A program made the translations under genes and the position numbers. Below, in pieces: positions 62,029-64,000 of a stretch of DNA of 64,000 bases. Position 1 is the stretch's first letter. Each line of letters opens with the position of its first letter. Origin of the DNA: Lentibacter sp. XHP0401 (lineage in GTDB: Bacteria; Pseudomonadota; Alphaproteobacteria; Rhodobacterales; Rhodobacteraceae). The DNA lies in contig NZ_JAOWLC010000002.1 in the NCBI RefSeq assembly GCF_025751535.1, positions 62,001 to 126,000 on the forward strand, read 5' to 3'. A model generated the notes under the pieces. The model saw nothing but the letters and a program-made list of their open reading frames with translations, did no database searches and was not told the origin of the DNA.

Positions 62029-62813
62029 GCATAGATATTCATCCAAGCGCGGTTGTTGAAGACGGCGCACAGATTGGAGAAGGCTGCTCTATCGGGCCGT
62101 TTTCACTGATCGGGGCCGATGTGGTGCTGGGTGCGAATGTGCAGATCAAGAGCCATGTGGTGATCACAGGGCAAACCGAGATTGGCGAGGGCACAGTTGT
62201 GTTTCCTTTCGCTGTGATCGGGGAAGTGCCGCAAGACCTTAAATTCAAGGGTGAGAAAACGGCGCTCAAGATCGGGGCGCGCAACCGTATCCGCGAGCAT
62301 GTGACCATCAACTGCGGAACCGAAGGCGGCGGTGGTGTGACGCGCGTAGGCAATGACGGGCTGTTTATGGCGGGCTGTCATATTGCCCATGATGCGCAGG
62401 TCGGGGACCGTGTGATTGTGGTGAATTCTTCGGCTGTGGCGGGGCATTGTGTGATCGAGGATGATGTGATCATCGGCGGGCTGTGCGGCATCCACCAATG
62501 GGTGCGGATTGGTCAGGGAGCGATTATCGGTGCGCTGAGCATGGTGACCAACGATGTGATTCCGCACGGGCTTGTGCAGGGGCCGCGCGGCGAGCTTGAC
62601 GGGCTGAACCTTGTGGGCCTCAAGCGGCGCGGTGTGGCACGGGCAGATATTACGGCGCTCAGGGCGGCGTTCCAGATGCTTGCGCAGGGCGAAGGCACGT
62701 TTCAGGAGCGCGCGCGCCGTTTGGGCGAAGACAGCGAAAGCGACTATGTGCAGCAGATCGTTGGCTTTGTGACGGGCGCGAGCGACCGTTCTTTCCTGAC
62801 GCCCGGAAGCTGA
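62025..62813 (+). CDS. lpxA: Acyl-[ACP]-UDP-N-acetylglucosamine O-acyltransferase
   Basis: The 262-residue protein uses GTG at 62025. It is built of hexapeptide repeats (left-handed beta-helix), with [21 protein letters not shown] at the start and the catalytic His in [12 protein letters not shown], followed by a helical C-terminal region. It performs the first step of lipid A synthesis. The next gene starts 1 bp after its stop. Confidence 0.95.
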   Translation: MSIDIHPSAVVEDGAQIGEGCSIGPFSLIGADVVLGANVQIKSHVVITGQTEIGEGTVVFPFAVIGEVPQDLKFKGEKTALKIGARNRIREHVTINCGTEGGGGVTRVGNDGLFMAGCHIAHDAQVGDRVIVVNSSAVAGHCVIEDDVIIGGLCGIHQWVRIGQGAIIGALSMVTNDVIPHGLVQGPRGELDGLNLVGLKRRGVARADITALRAAFQMLAQGEGTFQERARRLGEDSESDYVQQIVGFVTGASDRSFLTPGS

Positions 62814-62814
62814 G

Positions 62815-63735
62815 ATGCTGGCGCTGATTGCAGGGCGTGGAGCGTTGCCCAAGACGATTGCGGGTGCGCAAGAGGTGATGCCACTGATCTGCGCTATGGA
62901 GGGGTTTGAGCCTGACGGGCTTGAGGCTGATCTTACATTTAGATTGGAAACTTTGGGAACATTGCTGCTCAGACTGGGCGAGCGCGCTGTGACGGAAGTA
63001 TGCTTTTGCGGGGTGATCGGGCGGCCAGCTGTAGACCCCAGCAAGCTTGATTCCGAGACATTGCCGCTTGTGCCTATTTTTGTCGAGGCGTTTCAAAAGG
63101 GCGATGACGGTGCGCTGCGGGCGGCCATGGGGATATTCGAGCAGACGGGCTTTACGGTGCGGGCTGCACATGAGCTGTTGCCCGACCTGACGCGGCCTGA
63201 AGGTGTGCCGACGAAGGTAAAGCCCGAGCCCCGCCACGAGGCGGATGCACTTGTGGGTGAATCTGTGCTGGCCGAGATGGGCGCGCAGGATTTGGGGCAA
63301 GCCTGTGTTTTGCGGGCAGGTGAGGTGCTGGCACGGGAAGACGACAACGGGACCGATGCGATGCTGGCGAAGTTTGCCGAGAAATATGTGCCGCACCAGA
63401 ACGGGCTGGGGCCGCTGGACTGGGCGCTGAACGCGGCGGACTGGATGAGCACGCCGCTGGACAACGCTTGGGACAGGATCGAAAGCTGGCTTGAGGATGC
63501 GCCCGAGCCCGTAGAAGGCCCGAAAGCAGCCAACGGGGCAGTGCTTTTCAAGGCGCCCAAACCCGAGCAGGACCGCCGCGCCGATTTGCCGACCATCGGA
63601 CCCGCCACGGCGATGCGCGCGGCAGAGGCCGGGCTGGACGGGATCATCATCGAGGCGGGCGGTGTGATTGTGCTGGATCAGGAGCATGTCGTGAGAATTC
63701 TTGATGCCATGGGCATGTTTTTATGGGTGCGATAA
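62815..63735 (+). CDS. lpxI: UDP-2,3-diacylglucosamine diphosphatase LpxI
   Basis: The 306-residue protein has LALIAGRGALPKTIAGA at the start, a mid-protein FCGVIGRPA, and a C-terminal domain with IGPATAMRAAEAGLDGIIIEAGGVIVLD typical of LpxI. It cleaves UDP-2,3-diacylglucosamine to lipid X and UMP in place of LpxH, which is common in alphaproteobacteria. It overlaps lpxB by 13 bp. Confidence 0.93.
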   Translation: MLALIAGRGALPKTIAGAQEVMPLICAMEGFEPDGLEADLTFRLETLGTLLLRLGERAVTEVCFCGVIGRPAVDPSKLDSETLPLVPIFVEAFQKGDDGALRAAMGIFEQTGFTVRAAHELLPDLTRPEGVPTKVKPEPRHEADALVGESVLAEMGAQDLGQACVLRAGEVLAREDDNGTDAMLAKFAEKYVPHQNGLGPLDWALNAADWMSTPLDNAWDRIESWLEDAPEPVEGPKAANGAVLFKAPKPEQDRRADLPTIGPATAMRAAEAGLDGIIIEAGGVIVLDQEHVVRILDAMGMFLWVR

Positions 63736-64000
63736 GGCGTATATTTATCGTGGCGGGGGAAGCCTCGGGCGATAAACTGGGGCAGGCTGTAATGCGCGGA
63801 TTGAAGGCTTTGCAGCCTGACATTGCGTTTTCGGGTGTAGGTGGGCCGCTTATGGAGGCCGAGGGACTCGACTCACTTTTTCCGATGAGCGAGTTGAGCG
63901 TAATGGGGCTTGCCGAGGTGCTGCCGAAATACCGCGCGCTTGTGCGGCGCAAAGACGAGACTGTGGCAGCGGCACTGGCGTTTGAGCCTGATCTCTTGCT
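63723..64000 (+). CDS. lpxB: Lipid A disaccharide synthase LpxB, N-terminal part
   Basis: The frame from ATG 63723 encodes MGAIRRIFIVAGEASGDKLG and continues with VGGPLMEAEGLDSLFPMSELSVMGLAEVLPKYRAL, the N-terminal signature of LpxB. LpxB joins lipid X to UDP-2,3-diacylglucosamine. It is cut by the window edge after 92 codons. The overlap with lpxI suggests translational coupling. Confidence 0.93.
   Translation, partial: MGAIRRIFIVAGEASGDKLGQAVMRGLKALQPDIAFSGVGGPLMEAEGLDSLFPMSELSVMGLAEVLPKYRALVRRKDETVAAALAFEPDLL

Overview
The window looks like chromosomal DNA of a marine alphaproteobacterium of the Rhodobacterales (Roseobacter group). I infer this from gene content and order, since no database search was possible. 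The evidence is the pyrH-frr-uppS-cdsA-dxr-rseP-bamA-skp-fabZ-lpxA-lpxI-lpxB block, lipid A synthesis through LpxI, a zwf-pgl-pgi operon, two sarcosine/dimethylglycine-dehydrogenase-like flavoproteins with GcvT-like tails, and an RTX protein ending in a Hint domain. Most genes sit in short, tightly packed operons with ATGA overlaps. Three tRNA genes are present (Asn-GTT, Gly-CCC, Leu-CAA). I see no rRNA, CRISPR array or intact insertion sequence.

Layout. 1-3041 is the end of a probable integrative mobilizable element: a cut-off relaxase, an oriT-like cluster of inverted repeats, and a 607-residue tyrosine recombinase next to tRNA-Asn. 3045-14141 holds an MBL-fold hydrolase, an EnvZ-like kinase, tRNA-Gly, a GT87-type membrane protein, a RACo-like ferredoxin/ASKHA protein, the KtrAB potassium system, DsbB, a DedA-like protein, a flavin monooxygenase and tRNA-Leu. 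14932-18825 encodes a secreted RTX-Hint protein, followed by a truncated RTX remnant. 19374-26822 carries a MocA-like nucleotidyltransferase, two GcvT-type flavoprotein dehydrogenases, an HxlR regulator and a DUF2254 membrane protein. 26935-40813 is largely housekeeping: aroBK, xerD, a CorC/HlyC-type CBS protein, tyrS, anmK, an uncharacterized radical SAM protein, zwf-pgl-pgi and xthA. 41093-42524 is an unusual two-gene unit, described below. 42527-45925 has erpA, dgt, ssb, a lytic transglycosylase and a VOC protein. 46051-51255 is a peptide-type ABC transporter without a binding-protein gene. 51641-64000 is miaA followed by the envelope-biogenesis block, running off the window inside lpxB.

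The most unusual locus is 41093-42524. A 94-residue protein carries four Cys-Cys pairs at an exact 20-residue spacing (residues 30/31, 50/51, 70/71, 90/91). It is followed by a stable hairpin and then a 352-residue protein of unknown family. The arrangement resembles a precursor or metal-binding peptide with a dedicated partner. Other noteworthy signals are a 50-bp dispersed element built from three CGTGCAC units at 11-bp spacing (8998 and 48163), a 23-bp repeat at two convergent gene ends, two small membrane-protein genes of 43 and 49 codons, and a DppC-type permease about twice the usual size.
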